Assembly: GCA_040505895.1 (NCBI GenBank)
Contig: JBEVXU010000018.1
Coordinates: 248,001 to 312,000 of the forward strand
Reading direction: 5' to 3'
From: Vondammii sp040505895
Lineage (GTDB): Bacteria; Pseudomonadota; Gammaproteobacteria; Chromatiales; Chromatiaceae
DNA: 64,000 nucleotides
Shown: one piece after another, positions 26,902 to 35,761 of the stretch
How positions within the stretch are numbered: position 1 is the first letter of the stretch
Layout of the letters: every line of letters starts with the position of its first letter
Translations under genes and position numbers: made by a program
The notes under the pieces: model-generated
Seen by the model: only the letters and a program-made list of their open reading frames with translations
The model's database searches: none
Told to the model about the DNA's origin: nothing

Positions 26902-28665
26902 TCAGTAGACGCGCTCTTTCGGTGGGAAGGTTTCAACGGTCAACGGTTTGGTGTGAACAGGCTTATAGTCCATCCGGTCTTCATCCTGGAAGTAGAGGCT
27001 GTGCTTCATCCAGTTTTTGTCATCACGATCCGGGTAGTCTGGTCTCGAGTGGGCACCCCGACTCTCTTTTCGTTCCAATGCCGAGAGTGCGATGGCCATA
27101 CCAACATCGATCAGATTCTCCAGCTCAAGAGCTTCTGCACGGGCGGTGTTGAAAACACTGCTGTGGTCGGTGAGACGCACATCTTTCAGTTTCTCCCTGA
27201 CCGCTTTAACGCGCTCTACCCCTTCAACCATAATCTCATCGGTACGGAAAACGCCGGCGTGATCCTCCATCACCTTACGGAACTCATCTCGCAACTCACG
27301 TACCGTAATGCCCTCGCCCTTTTGGTCCCAGCGGCTCAAGCGAGACATTGCGCTTTCGACACTCGCCTCATTCATCGGTCGGTGATTAGGGTTCTCTTTG
27401 ATGTACTCAATGATGTCCTGTCCAGCAGCTCGACCAAACACCAGAATATCCAGTAGTGAGTTACCACCCAGGCGGTTGGCACCATGGACCGAAACACAGG
27501 CACACTCACCTGCGGCGTAGAGTCCGAGAACCACCTCTTCCGGTCCGTGTTGCAGAGGCACCACCACCCGTCCAAGACGATCTGTTGGAATACCCCCCAT
27601 CACATAGTGTGCGGTGGGAAATACCGGAATCGGCTCAACCACCGGATCAACACCGGCAAAAATCTTTGCGCTATCGCGTATGCCAGGCAGCCGCTTACTA
27701 ACGATCTCCTCACCGAGATGATCCACCTTCAGCATCACGTGATCTGCTTTGGGACCACAACCACGCCCCTCCTTCACCTCGGTGACAATGGCACGGGCCA
27801 CCACATCGCGGCTTGCCAGGTCCTTGGCATTAGGTGCGTAGCGTTCCATAAAACGCTCACCATCTTTATTAACCAGATAGCCGCCTTCTCCTCTCACCCC
27901 TTCAGTGATCAGCATGCCCTTACCTGCAATACCGGTGGGATGGAACTGGAAGAACTCCATATCCATCAACGGCACCCCGGCGCGTAGCGCCATCGCCATA
28001 CCATCGCCGGTATTGATATGTGCATTGGAAGTGGTGCGGAAGACCTGACCGCAACCACCGGTGGCGAGCAGTGTCGTCTTCGCTTCAATCAGAAGCGGCT
28101 CGCCGGTTTCAATCTCCAGCACCAAGGCGCCGAGAATCGCGCCCTCATCATCACGAATCAGATCGACGCCAAAATACTCATCGAAAAAGTGAGTGCGGGC
28201 ACGAATATTCTGCTGATAGAGCGTGTGGAGTATGGCGTGGCCGGTACGGTCGGCGGCGGCACAAGTGCGAGCAGCTTGGGCACCTCCAAAGTTTTGGCTC
28301 TGTCCACCAAAGGCGCGCTGATAAATTCTGCCGTTGTCCAGGCGTGAGAAAGGGACACCATTGTGCTCTAACTCATAGACCGTAGGGATCGCCTCACGAC
28401 ACATGAATTCAATGGCATCCTGATCACCCAGGTAATCAGATCCTTTGACGGTATCAAACATATGCCAGTGCCAGTTATCAGGCACCACGTTGGCCAATGC
28501 GGCATTAACTCCGCCCTGGGCCGCCACTGTATGTGAGCGTGTTGGAAAAACCTTGGAGACTACTGCAACCCGCAGATTGGCATTGGCAAGTTGCAGGGCT
28601 GCATTCAGGCCCGCCCCTCCCGCTCCGAGAATCAGGGCATCAAAATGTCTTCTGGCTAACGTCAT
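26902..28665 (-). CDS. sdhA: Succinate dehydrogenase flavoprotein subunit
   Basis: SdhA oxidises succinate to fumarate with a covalently bound FAD. It has 587 residues. The FAD motif ILGAGGAGLNAALQLA is followed by SKVFPTRSHTVAAQGGVNAA, which contains the His (SHT) that binds FAD. The active-site stretch FFQFHPTGIAGKGMLITEG and the Arg-containing SVHGANRLGGNSLLD are present. The C-terminus has the SRGAHSRPDYPDRDD end. The operon order is sdhC-sdhD-sdhA-sdhB-sdhE. Confidence 0.98.
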   Translation of the reverse strand: MTLARRHFDALILGAGGAGLNAALQLANANLRVAVVSKVFPTRSHTVAAQGGVNAALANVVPDNWHWHMFDTVKGSDYLGDQDAIEFMCREAIPTVYELEHNGVPFSRLDNGRIYQRAFGGQSQNFGGAQAARTCAAADRTGHAILHTLYQQNIRARTHFFDEYFGVDLIRDDEGAILGALVLEIETGEPLLIEAKTTLLATGGCGQVFRTTSNAHINTGDGMAMALRAGVPLMDMEFFQFHPTGIAGKGMLITEGVRGEGGYLVNKDGERFMERYAPNAKDLASRDVVARAIVTEVKEGRGCGPKADHVMLKVDHLGEEIVSKRLPGIRDSAKIFAGVDPVVEPIPVFPTAHYVMGGIPTDRLGRVVVPLQHGPEEVVLGLYAAGECACVSVHGANRLGGNSLLDILVFGRAAGQDIIEYIKENPNHRPMNEASVESAMSRLSRWDQKGEGITVRELRDEFRKVMEDHAGVFRTDEIMVEGVERVKAVREKLKDVRLTDHSSVFNTARAEALELENLIDVGMAIALSALERKESRGAHSRPDYPDRDDKNWMKHSLYFQDEDRMDYKPVHTKPLTVETFPPKERVY

Positions 28666-28689
28666 GGTAGACCTTTAATCAATAAGGCT

Positions 28690-29022
28690 TTAGGCAAGAA
28701 AAAGTGTTTTGGCGATGAATAACCCACACGCCACCAGACCGGTACCGAACAGGGTCAAAAGCACCACTCTGGCGATAAAGAGGGGAACGTAGTCGATAAG
28801 CACATCCCGGATACCGACCCAGGAGTGGATCAGCAGGGCTACAAAGAAAAGCTGCATGGCTGCTGCCGCAACCGGATTGGCTAGATAGGCGCGCCAGGTT
28901 TCATAGGAGTCGGGACCCGAAAATGCCAGGTAGGTGAAGAGATAGATGATATAGATGCCGAGATAGACAGCGGTGACCCGCTGTAGGACCCATGCGCGCA
29001 GACCGGAAGCTTGGCGGCTCAT
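28690..29022 (-). CDS. sdhD: Succinate dehydrogenase membrane anchor SdhD
   Basis: This hydrophobic anchor subunit helps bind haem b and quinone. It has 110 residues and three membrane segments (about 17-35, 52-72, 85-107). The conserved N-terminal stretch SGLRAWVLQRVTAVYLGIY and HSWVGIRDVLIDYV, which carries the haem-side His and the quinone-site Asp-Tyr region, fit the family. It overlaps sdhC by four bases. Confidence 0.92.
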   Translation of the reverse strand: MSRQASGLRAWVLQRVTAVYLGIYIIYLFTYLAFSGPDSYETWRAYLANPVAAAAMQLFFVALLIHSWVGIRDVLIDYVPLFIARVVLLTLFGTGLVACGLFIAKTLFLA

Positions 29023-29402
29023 ATTAAGATCTCCAGCAGAACGGCAATAACCGGTGCGGCAACCATAACGGCAACAGCCGACTTTCTCGCTGTATCTATT
29101 TCAACACCAATATCGAAATCAATAAGCAGGTAGCGAATGCCTGCAAGCAGGTGATGAAGGAGCATCCACAGAACCATAAACTGTACCAACTTCATGAAGG
29201 TACCGGAAAGCAGTGCCTTGGCTTCAATAAAACCATCACTGCCCGTCAGGGAGAGGTTCAGAAGATAGGCTGCGAAGGGCACAGCAAGGATCATCACTAC
29301 CCCCGCTACACGATGACCAACGGACATAATTGCCGCCATGGGAAATCTGAACTGTAGTAAGTTCAGAAATACAGGCCGATGACTGTTTTGCATAGGTTTC
29401 AT
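29019..29402 (-). CDS. sdhC: Succinate dehydrogenase cytochrome b556 subunit SdhC
   Basis: SdhC is the larger haem-binding anchor of complex II. It has 127 residues and three membrane segments. Family landmarks are RPVFLNLLQFRFPMAAIMSV, the SxxHR-type motif SVGHRVAGV and LLHHLLAGIRYLLIDF, which contains the axial His. It is the first gene of the sdh operon. An in-frame ATG three codons in is an alternative start. Confidence 0.92.
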   Translation of the reverse strand: MKPMQNSHRPVFLNLLQFRFPMAAIMSVGHRVAGVVMILAVPFAAYLLNLSLTGSDGFIEAKALLSGTFMKLVQFMVLWMLLHHLLAGIRYLLIDFDIGVEIDTARKSAVAVMVAAPVIAVLLEILI

Positions 29403-29536
29403 TTCCGGTGTAACTGCTGTATTTAACTACTATCGAGCAACCGAAAACGATTATAACTGTTTGTTACTTAATGAAAAGCCTGTTTTTTATGATGCTATAG
29501 AATTTACTTAACACCCGGCAGTCTGCGAACAACTTT

Positions 29537-30046
29537 TCATTTTATATCTATCTCCCTGAGATACTTGAATAATTTTCTTTGGACCGCTGGTGGCTTGCCC
29601 AATTGCTGTTCTTTTTGGCTTTGCCTGACCAACTGCCTGATCTGCTGTCTGTCTGCATCTGGACAAACATCCAACAACTCATTCACCACTTCATCACCTC
29701 CCTGCAGAAGTCGCTCCCGCCACCGCTCCAGGCGATGAAAATGATTGGTATCCTGCAGATGTTCGTTATCCATACGGGAAAAAAGCTCACTCACCTGTTC
29801 GGCATCCTCTTTAGCAAGGAGCTTCCCCAGACGACGAACATGGCGCCGCATGGCATTGTGGCTCTTGATCCGCTTAGACTCTTCCAGAGCCGCTCGCATA
29901 ACCGGGCTAAAGTTGAACTGTTCCCACAGTGATGCAGGCAGACCGACCAGTCTCTCCCCCAGTTTCTGCAGAAGCATCATCTCGCGCTTAAGCTGGGTTC
30001 TACTGACCAGCTGATCTTCATCTTCTATTTCAAAATCTTCTGACAT
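29537..30046 (-). CDS. darP: Ribosome-associated protein DarP/YjgA (DUF615)
   Basis: DarP (YjgA) assists late 50S subunit assembly in E. coli. It has 169 residues. The family pattern is visible in VSRTQLKREMMLLQKLGERL, the stretch IKSHNAMRRHVRRLGKLL and the C-terminal LRQLVRQSQKEQQLGKPP with KLFKYLREI. It is 11 bases downstream of recJ. In many genomes it is next to pmbA; here it follows recJ. Confidence 0.92.
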   Translation of the reverse strand: MSEDFEIEDEDQLVSRTQLKREMMLLQKLGERLVGLPASLWEQFNFSPVMRAALEESKRIKSHNAMRRHVRRLGKLLAKEDAEQVSELFSRMDNEHLQDTNHFHRLERWRERLLQGGDEVVNELLDVCPDADRQQIRQLVRQSQKEQQLGKPPAVQRKLFKYLREIDIK

Positions 30047-30056
30047 CGTCTCTTAA

Positions 30057-31790
30057 TCATCTACTGTCAAGATGCTCGATTATGAGCTGTAAATTTCGTG
30101 CTCCCCTGAACTCATTAATGTCCAGGCGGTAGGCTGCATGTATCTTATCTCTCTCTAGTGCAGAAGGGATCTCGGCCTGATTGAATGCAATTGCATCAAG
30201 TAGAACCCCGCCTTCCTCCGGCTGAAGCACCAACTTAAGGTGGCGTTCACCGACAACCCGCTGCTTGATTATCTTAAACCAGCCATCGAACAACGGTTCA
30301 GGAAAGCCCTGACCCCAGGGACCACCGGCACGAAGCTGTTGTGCCAAATCCATGGTCAGATCACCGGCTGCCAAGCCACCATCGGAACAGATTCTCTCCT
30401 TCAACGCTTCCGAATCAATACGCTTTCGTACTTCACTATCGAATTGTTTGGAAAATTCATCCAGCGAATCGAGAGCAATAGTGAGGCCGGCCGCCATGGC
30501 GTGACCACCAAATTTCTCCAGTAAACCGGGATTACCGGTAGCCACCGCATCGAGTGTATCGCGGATATGCAAACCTGGAATAGAGCGGGCAGAACCTTTG
30601 ATCACACCGGACTCGGCCAAAGCAAAGGCGATTACGGGACGATGATAGCGCTCCTTGATCCTCGCCGCGAGAATACCGACAACTCCCTGATGCCACTCCG
30701 TCTGATAGAGCACGAGACCAAAAGGTAGGTCACCTTCCAGTGAGAGATGCCGCAACAGCTCTGTCGCCTGCTGCTTCATCTCATTCTCAATTGTTCTACG
30801 CTCACTGTTGAGCTCATCAAGCTCTCTAGCCAGCGAATAAGCGGTGCCGGAGTCATCACAGAGCAGGCTCTCAATCCCCAGGGACATATCATCAAGCCTG
30901 CCGGCGGCGTTCAGTCGGGGACCAATGGCAAAACCAAGATCCGAGGCCGCCACCTGCTCAGGGTTGCGTCCGGCCCGCTCAAACAGCGCCTTGATGCCTG
31001 CACAGCTTTCACCTGAACGGATTCGTTGTAGCCCCTGGTGAACCAGTATACGGTTATTGTGATCCAGAGGTACCACATCGGCCACCGTACCAAGGGCGAC
31101 CAGATCAAGATAGTCGGCCAGATTGGGCTCTTTCAACTGCTGCCGTTCAAACCATCCATTGCGCCGCAGCAAGGCACGAAGCACCACTATCACATAGAAA
31201 ATTACCCCCACCCCAGCCAAATTTTTACTGGAAAACGTCTCTCCCTGGGCGTTGGGATTGACTATGACGTCGGCCGCCGGCAATTGACGCCCCGGCAGGT
31301 GGTGATCAGTAACCAACACCTCCATACCCGCCGCTTTGGCCACCGCTACACCCTCAACACTGGAGATGCCGTTATCCACAGTGACCAGGAGATTCGGCTC
31401 CCGTTTCATCGCCTCAACCACGATTTCCGGGGTCAGTCCATAGCCGTATTCAAAGCGGTTGGGCACCAGATAATCGACAACTTTTGCCCCCATCGCCTTG
31501 AGCGCCCTTACCGCCAAGGCACAACTGGTGGCACCATCCGCATCGAAGTCAGCAACGATAAGTATCCGCCCTCCTCTATCCAACGTCTTGAATAGAAGCT
31601 CGGCCGCCGCCTCTGTGCCTCCCAGCTCAGCAGGCGGCAACATCCCACCAAGACCCAGATCCAGATCCTGCTGCGAAGTCAGATTGCGAATCGCATAGGC
31701 ACGTCGCAACACAGGGTGCAGGGTGTCGGGGAGTCCAGTGAAGGTATCCGGCAGCGGTGAGCGAATGATCTGTTTATTGGCAATGGTCAC
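30057..31790 (-). CDS. recJ: Single-stranded-DNA exonuclease RecJ
   Basis: RecJ digests single-stranded DNA 5' to 3' in recombination and mismatch repair. It has 577 residues. The DHH-family motifs are visible: ILIVADFDADGATSCALA, the pair VTVDNGISS and VTDHHLPG, and then GVGVIFYVI. The OB-like and DHHA1 parts follow, with the GSARSIPGLHIRDTLDA and GGHAMAAGLTI motifs. The start is GTG at 31790. The length is normal for gammaproteobacteria. Confidence 0.96.
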   Translation of the reverse strand: MTIANKQIIRSPLPDTFTGLPDTLHPVLRRAYAIRNLTSQQDLDLGLGGMLPPAELGGTEAAAELLFKTLDRGGRILIVADFDADGATSCALAVRALKAMGAKVVDYLVPNRFEYGYGLTPEIVVEAMKREPNLLVTVDNGISSVEGVAVAKAAGMEVLVTDHHLPGRQLPAADVIVNPNAQGETFSSKNLAGVGVIFYVIVVLRALLRRNGWFERQQLKEPNLADYLDLVALGTVADVVPLDHNNRILVHQGLQRIRSGESCAGIKALFERAGRNPEQVAASDLGFAIGPRLNAAGRLDDMSLGIESLLCDDSGTAYSLARELDELNSERRTIENEMKQQATELLRHLSLEGDLPFGLVLYQTEWHQGVVGILAARIKERYHRPVIAFALAESGVIKGSARSIPGLHIRDTLDAVATGNPGLLEKFGGHAMAAGLTIALDSLDEFSKQFDSEVRKRIDSEALKERICSDGGLAAGDLTMDLAQQLRAGGPWGQGFPEPLFDGWFKIIKQRVVGERHLKLVLQPEEGGVLLDAIAFNQAEIPSALERDKIHAAYRLDINEFRGARNLQLIIEHLDSR

Positions 31791-31876
31791 GGGTATGTCA
31801 GCAGATTAATTCAGATGCCACTACAGAGGGTGATGGAAAAGAGCGTCATGTGGCTTGGGTTTGCCTGACAACAGAC

Positions 31877-32572
31877 TCAAAGAGCAAGGTAGTCACCACC
31901 GTCTTTTGCTGCCGAATCACTCTCATTCCCCAGTAGCCAAGAGCCTTTCTTAGCAAAAAAGGCAACAAATTGCTTATCAAAGTCATCAACCACTGATGAC
32001 GTCACCGAAGGACGCTTGAGCAAGGCTTCCCCCCACTTTTGCATCCGTGAAGGCATAATTTCTGCCAACGTAGAATCCCACCTTGTCAGCAGGTCGAAAC
32101 GCATAAACAGGGGCGCATAGGCCGCATCCAGCAGTGAAAAGTGGCTACCCTGAAAATAGGGGCCATCACCCAGTTGTTGTTCCAGACGGGCGAATGAGCC
32201 TGCCAGCCCCTCTTTTTTCTGTTGGTACTCATCGGCATTTTTGGCCAGAAGCAGCCCCACCTGTTCAAAAAAGAGGTTGGAACCAAACTCAATCCAGCCA
32301 CGCTGCTTCGCCCTCTCCAGAGGGGCATCTGGATGCAATCGTGGCATAAACACCTCATCCAGATACTCGTTGATGATAGCTGATTCAAAAAGCACATCAC
32401 CATCGACCTTCAGTAGAGGCACTTTGCCGAAGGGAGAGATTTTAGAGAACCACTCCGGTGGCTCGTCGATATCGACATAGGTGATCTCGAATGGCACCTC
32501 CTTCTCACTCAACACAATGATGGCACGCTGCACGAAGGGGCAGATCACAAAGCTGACCAATTCAAGGCTCAT
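31877..32572 (-). CDS. Glutathione S-transferase family protein
   Basis: A two-domain GST-like protein of 231 residues from ATG 32572. The thioredoxin-like N-terminal domain has SFVICPFVQRAIIVLSEKE (a CPFV/CPFC-like active site with one Cys) and the glutathione-binding FGKVPLLKVDGDVLFESAII. The helical C-terminal domain has the family motif HFSLLDAAYAPLFMRF. It resembles omega/SspA-like members. No partner gene suggests a substrate. The promoter region is disturbed by a MITE at 32612-32811. Confidence 0.86.
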   Translation of the reverse strand: MSLELVSFVICPFVQRAIIVLSEKEVPFEITYVDIDEPPEWFSKISPFGKVPLLKVDGDVLFESAIINEYLDEVFMPRLHPDAPLERAKQRGWIEFGSNLFFEQVGLLLAKNADEYQQKKEGLAGSFARLEQQLGDGPYFQGSHFSLLDAAYAPLFMRFDLLTRWDSTLAEIMPSRMQKWGEALLKRPSVTSSVVDDFDKQFVAFFAKKGSWLLGNESDSAAKDGGDYLAL

Positions 32573-32611
32573 CCGACGACTCCTCTTTGGATATAAACAT
32601 AGCCACAAGGC

Positions 32612-32811
32612 ATAATCCTAGAAAGCGCAGTTGACCGCTATTCGGATAATCCAACTGACTATGGCAAATAAAATATTTAACTTGTTACCCGCTCATCCCC
32701 TGGATGAATATAGCTTCAGGCTCAGAGAGCAACCTATTGCACCACCTTGCTATGCAAATTGGTACAATACAACGCTCTCTGAACCTGTCCAACTGCGCTT
32801 TCTAGGATAAT
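32612..32811. mobile_element. MITE with IS1380-like ends and ATAAT duplication
   Basis: A 190-base element (32617-32806) has perfect 17-base inverted ends (CCTAGAAAGCGCAGTTG) and ATAAT on both sides. A second copy with related ends is at 41221-41457. The start CCTAGA and 5-base target resemble IS1380-group elements such as ISEcp1; this is from memory and approximate. It carries no frame of note. It sits between the divergent GST and phosphopantetheinyl transferase genes. Confidence 0.68.
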
Positions 32812-32852
32812 GGACAGAGAATATCAGAACCTCCCCGACAGGACAGCTCATC

Positions 32853-33542
32853 TTGGAGCCAACCATAACAACCACATGGAATAGCCCCCACCCTTTTCCC
32901 TCCATACCCGGAGGTGGAGAGCTGCACCTCTGGCTGATTGATCTTGGTCAGCCAGAAGCTATTGAGCAAGTGGCCGCTATGCTTGCAGCGGATGAACAGG
33001 AGCGAAGCAGGCGTATCCGATTACCCTCCGAGCAGCGCCGGTTTATCCTCGCACGTGGCGCCATGAGATCGATTCTCTCTTCCTATCTTGGTATTCCCGC
33101 AAAGGAGATCGCTTTTCAATATGGTGAAAAAGGAAAGCCAACTATAGATTTTCCCCGGCAACCAGTTGAATTCAATCTAAGCCACGCCAAAGACACGGCT
33201 CTGCTGGCGGTATCAGGAAGCACTGTGGGCATCGACCTGGAGCCATTAGCAGAGCGTAAAGGGCTACGCCGCATCGCACCCAGGGTATTTTCTGCAGAAA
33301 TTGTTGAAATCCTTCAACTACTGCAGGGTGAAGCGTTCACCTTGGCATTCTTTCAACACTGGACCGAACTGGAAGCGAAAGTGAAAGCTGTGGGTGAAGG
33401 TATTTTTTCAGAGACAGGGCCGCTTGCCGCAATCAAACACCGACATTTTCAGCCCACCAACGGCTGGCTAGCCGCAGTGGCCATGGAGGGAGAGATTCCT
33501 CCCCACGAGAAGTGGTCAAGCTTCCGCTTCTCATTCGACTGA
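32853..33542 (+). CDS. 4'-phosphopantetheinyl transferase (Sfp/PcpS type)
   Basis: This enzyme activates acyl or peptidyl carrier proteins by attaching phosphopantetheine from CoA. It has 229 residues from a TTG start; no ATG fits before the conserved part. Conserved motifs are FNLSHAKDTALLAVS, GIDLE with the metal-binding Asp/Glu, and FFQHWTELEAKVKAVGEG (WxxxEAxxK). No biosynthetic cluster is near. Since acpS is missing from its usual place after pdxJ, this enzyme may serve fatty-acid synthesis, as PcpS does in P. aeruginosa; that is inference. Confidence 0.9.
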   Translation: MEPTITTTWNSPHPFPSIPGGGELHLWLIDLGQPEAIEQVAAMLAADEQERSRRIRLPSEQRRFILARGAMRSILSSYLGIPAKEIAFQYGEKGKPTIDFPRQPVEFNLSHAKDTALLAVSGSTVGIDLEPLAERKGLRRIAPRVFSAEIVEILQLLQGEAFTLAFFQHWTELEAKVKAVGEGIFSETGPLAAIKHRHFQPTNGWLAAVAMEGEIPPHEKWSSFRFSFD

Positions 33543-33605
33543 CAATAGCGCTACACTCGCGCCTCGAAATCAGATAGAGCATAACCAGGAGAGCTCTCCC
33601 AATCC

Positions 33606-34337
33606 ATGAAAAATAATCCACTACTCGGCTTCAACTATCTGCTACGGGGATTCCGCATGCTGCTACAACCGGGGCTGAAACGCCATATTCTGGTCCCACT
33701 GGTGATCAATATCTTGGTTTTCACCCTGATTGGCTGGCTCGGCTACACACAGTTTGGGATATTCCTTGACTCGATGTTGCCCGAGGATGGCTGGCTGAGC
33801 TACTTCCGTTGGATACTCTGGCCGCTGTTTGCCTTGGCTGCCTTACTGATCACTTTCTACACCTTTACCGTTGTCGCCAACCTGTTGGCCGCTCCATTCA
33901 ATAGCCGGCTGTCAGCAAAAGTGGAAGAGATAGTGACCGGCAAGAGCCCCCCGGGGGGTAATGAGCCTCTGGCAAAGATCATACTGCCTACGATGCTCTC
34001 AGAGTTGAGAAAAATGAGCTATTTTCTTATCAGGGCAATCCCCTTACTGCTGCTGTTTATCATCCCTGTTATCAATGTTGCCGCACCATTTATTTGGATA
34101 CTATTCAGCGCCTGGTTCCTTGCACTGGAGTACGGTGACTATCCCATGGGTAACAACGGCCTGAATTTTGGTGATCAGCACCAACGAATGAAGCAACAGC
34201 GTCTAACCGCTCTCGGCTTTGGAGGCGGCACCACCCTGCTGATGATGATCCCGATCATCAACTTTGCCGCCATGCCGGCAGCCGTAGTCGGCGCCACCCT
34301 CTTGTGGTGTGAGCAGCACGATAAGGTTGAGAAATAG
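33606..34337 (+). CDS. cysZ: Sulfate transporter CysZ
   Basis: CysZ is an inner-membrane sulfate uptake protein of the EI24 family. It has 243 residues and four or more hydrophobic segments (about 28-48, 65-95, 140-180, 205-230). The start NPLLGFNYLLRGFRMLLQPG and the motif VVANLLAAPFNSRLSAKVEE are typical, as is the later LEYGDYPMGNNGL near the C-terminus. It is 63 bases after the transferase gene. cysM lies 15 kb away. Confidence 0.92.
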   Translation: MKNNPLLGFNYLLRGFRMLLQPGLKRHILVPLVINILVFTLIGWLGYTQFGIFLDSMLPEDGWLSYFRWILWPLFALAALLITFYTFTVVANLLAAPFNSRLSAKVEEIVTGKSPPGGNEPLAKIILPTMLSELRKMSYFLIRAIPLLLLFIIPVINVAAPFIWILFSAWFLALEYGDYPMGNNGLNFGDQHQRMKQQRLTALGFGGGTTLLMMIPIINFAAMPAAVVGATLLWCEQHDKVEK

Positions 34338-34356
34338 TACTGCTTAAGTAGCAGAA

Positions 34357-34569
34357 CACAGAGAACTCGGAGGAGCGCAGAGGACACAGAGAAATAGATG
34401 TATGCCCCCATTCTGAATGGTCACTTCTAACTATTTCAGAATATTTGGGTAGCCATCAAGTGGCTGGGGGGCACCTTGTATGGGCCTACAGCCATAAAAA
34501 TGCTGTTGTAAGCACAGGGAACTACCTGCTCTTCTCTGTGTACTCTGAGGTTCTCTGTGCTCTCTGTGA
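34357..34569. repeat. Imperfect inverted repeat built from CACAGAGA blocks
   Basis: Two arms, about 34357-34397 and 34531-34569, are imperfect complements and share CACAGAGAAC and ACACAGAGAA blocks. They fill the 246-base gap between the convergent genes cysZ and the aminotransferase. A similar but different repeat lies at 43862-43941, again between convergent genes. The function is unknown; a role as a two-way terminator is possible. Confidence 0.45.
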
Positions 34570-34583
34570 TCCGCTTACGAACT

Positions 34584-35756
34584 TTAGCTACAGGATTGAA
34601 TATACCGCTTCAGCCGCCTGATGCCCTCTTTCAGGTTAGGAATATCGGTGGTGTAGGCGAAGCGAAGGTGCTGTTCCGGTTTATTGTCACCAAAATCCAT
34701 ACCCGGAGTAACCGCCACGCCTTCCTGCTCCAGTAGTCCCATGGCAAATGCATAGCTATCATCGGTAAGAGCTGAGCAGTCGGCATAGAGATAGAAGGCG
34801 CCGCCGGGAGTGACAGGAATTTTGAATCCAAGATCACGCAGGGCCGGCAGCAAATAATCCCGGCGTGCCTGAAAAGCCGTTTTCCGCTGCTCAACAATCT
34901 CCTGCGTCTCCCTGCCAAAAGCTGACAAAGCAGCATACTGTGCAGGTGTAGGGGCAGAAAGGAATATATTCTGGGCCAGGCGTTCAATGGCACCCAGATG
35001 GCTCTCAGGTGCAACCAGCCAGCCGAGACGCCAACCGGTCATACCGTAGTATTTCGAGAAACTGTTGATAACGAATATATCATCGGCCACCGCCAGAGCG
35101 GTACAACTCTCACCGCCATATACCAGCCCCTGGTATATCTCATCGACAATCAGTACACCGCCACGTTGTGACACCACCCTATAAATGGACTCAAGCTCCT
35201 CCCTGGAGAGCAGTGTGCCGGTGGGATTGGACGGCGTCGCCACCATCACCGCCCGTGTATGGTCACTCCACGCCTTTTCAACCATCTCCGCCGTAAGCTG
35301 ATAACCACTCTCCGCACCCACAGGAACGGTGACCGGTTCACCGGCAACCAGTTGAACAAAGTGGCGATTGCAGGGATAGCCGGGATCCGCCATCAAAACA
35401 GCCTCTCCCGGATTAACCAATACACTCATCACCAGCTGCAGCGCACCTGATGAGCCGGGAGTAACCACAATCCTCTCTGGTTTGACCTCAGCCCCATAAC
35501 GTTTCTTGTAATCGTCAGCAATGGCTCGACGCAGCTCCGGTATACCGGTAGCCGGGGTATATCCCGTCCGACCCTCATCGAGAGCCCGCTTCCCACCGTC
35601 AACGATGGGTTGAGGGGTGGCGAAGTCAGGCTCTCCAACCTCCATATGAATGATGCTTCGCCCCTCCGCTTCAAGAGCGCGGGCACGCGCCAGAAGTTCC
35701 ATCACATAGAAGGGCCGAATACTCTTCATGCGTTGAGCGATGCCCTCTCTATTCAT
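34584..35756 (-). CDS. Class I/II pyridoxal-phosphate aminotransferase
   Basis: A PLP-dependent aminotransferase of the aspartate/alanine group, with 390 residues from ATG 35756. Landmarks are HMEVGEPDFATPQPIV, the region TPGSSGALQLVMSVLVNPGE, the Asn-containing ATPSNPTGTLLS, DEIYQGLVYG, and the PLP-lysine site INSFSKYYGMTGWRLGWLV. Near the C-terminus an Arg that binds the substrate carboxylate is in HLRFAYTT. It follows the HAD gene by five bases. The amino-acid substrate cannot be told from sequence alone. Confidence 0.9.
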   Translation of the reverse strand: MNREGIAQRMKSIRPFYVMELLARARALEAEGRSIIHMEVGEPDFATPQPIVDGGKRALDEGRTGYTPATGIPELRRAIADDYKKRYGAEVKPERIVVTPGSSGALQLVMSVLVNPGEAVLMADPGYPCNRHFVQLVAGEPVTVPVGAESGYQLTAEMVEKAWSDHTRAVMVATPSNPTGTLLSREELESIYRVVSQRGGVLIVDEIYQGLVYGGESCTALAVADDIFVINSFSKYYGMTGWRLGWLVAPESHLGAIERLAQNIFLSAPTPAQYAALSAFGRETQEIVEQRKTAFQARRDYLLPALRDLGFKIPVTPGGAFYLYADCSALTDDSYAFAMGLLEQEGVAVTPGMDFGDNKPEQHLRFAYTTDIPNLKEGIRRLKRYIQSCS

Positions 35757-35761
35757 ACCCT

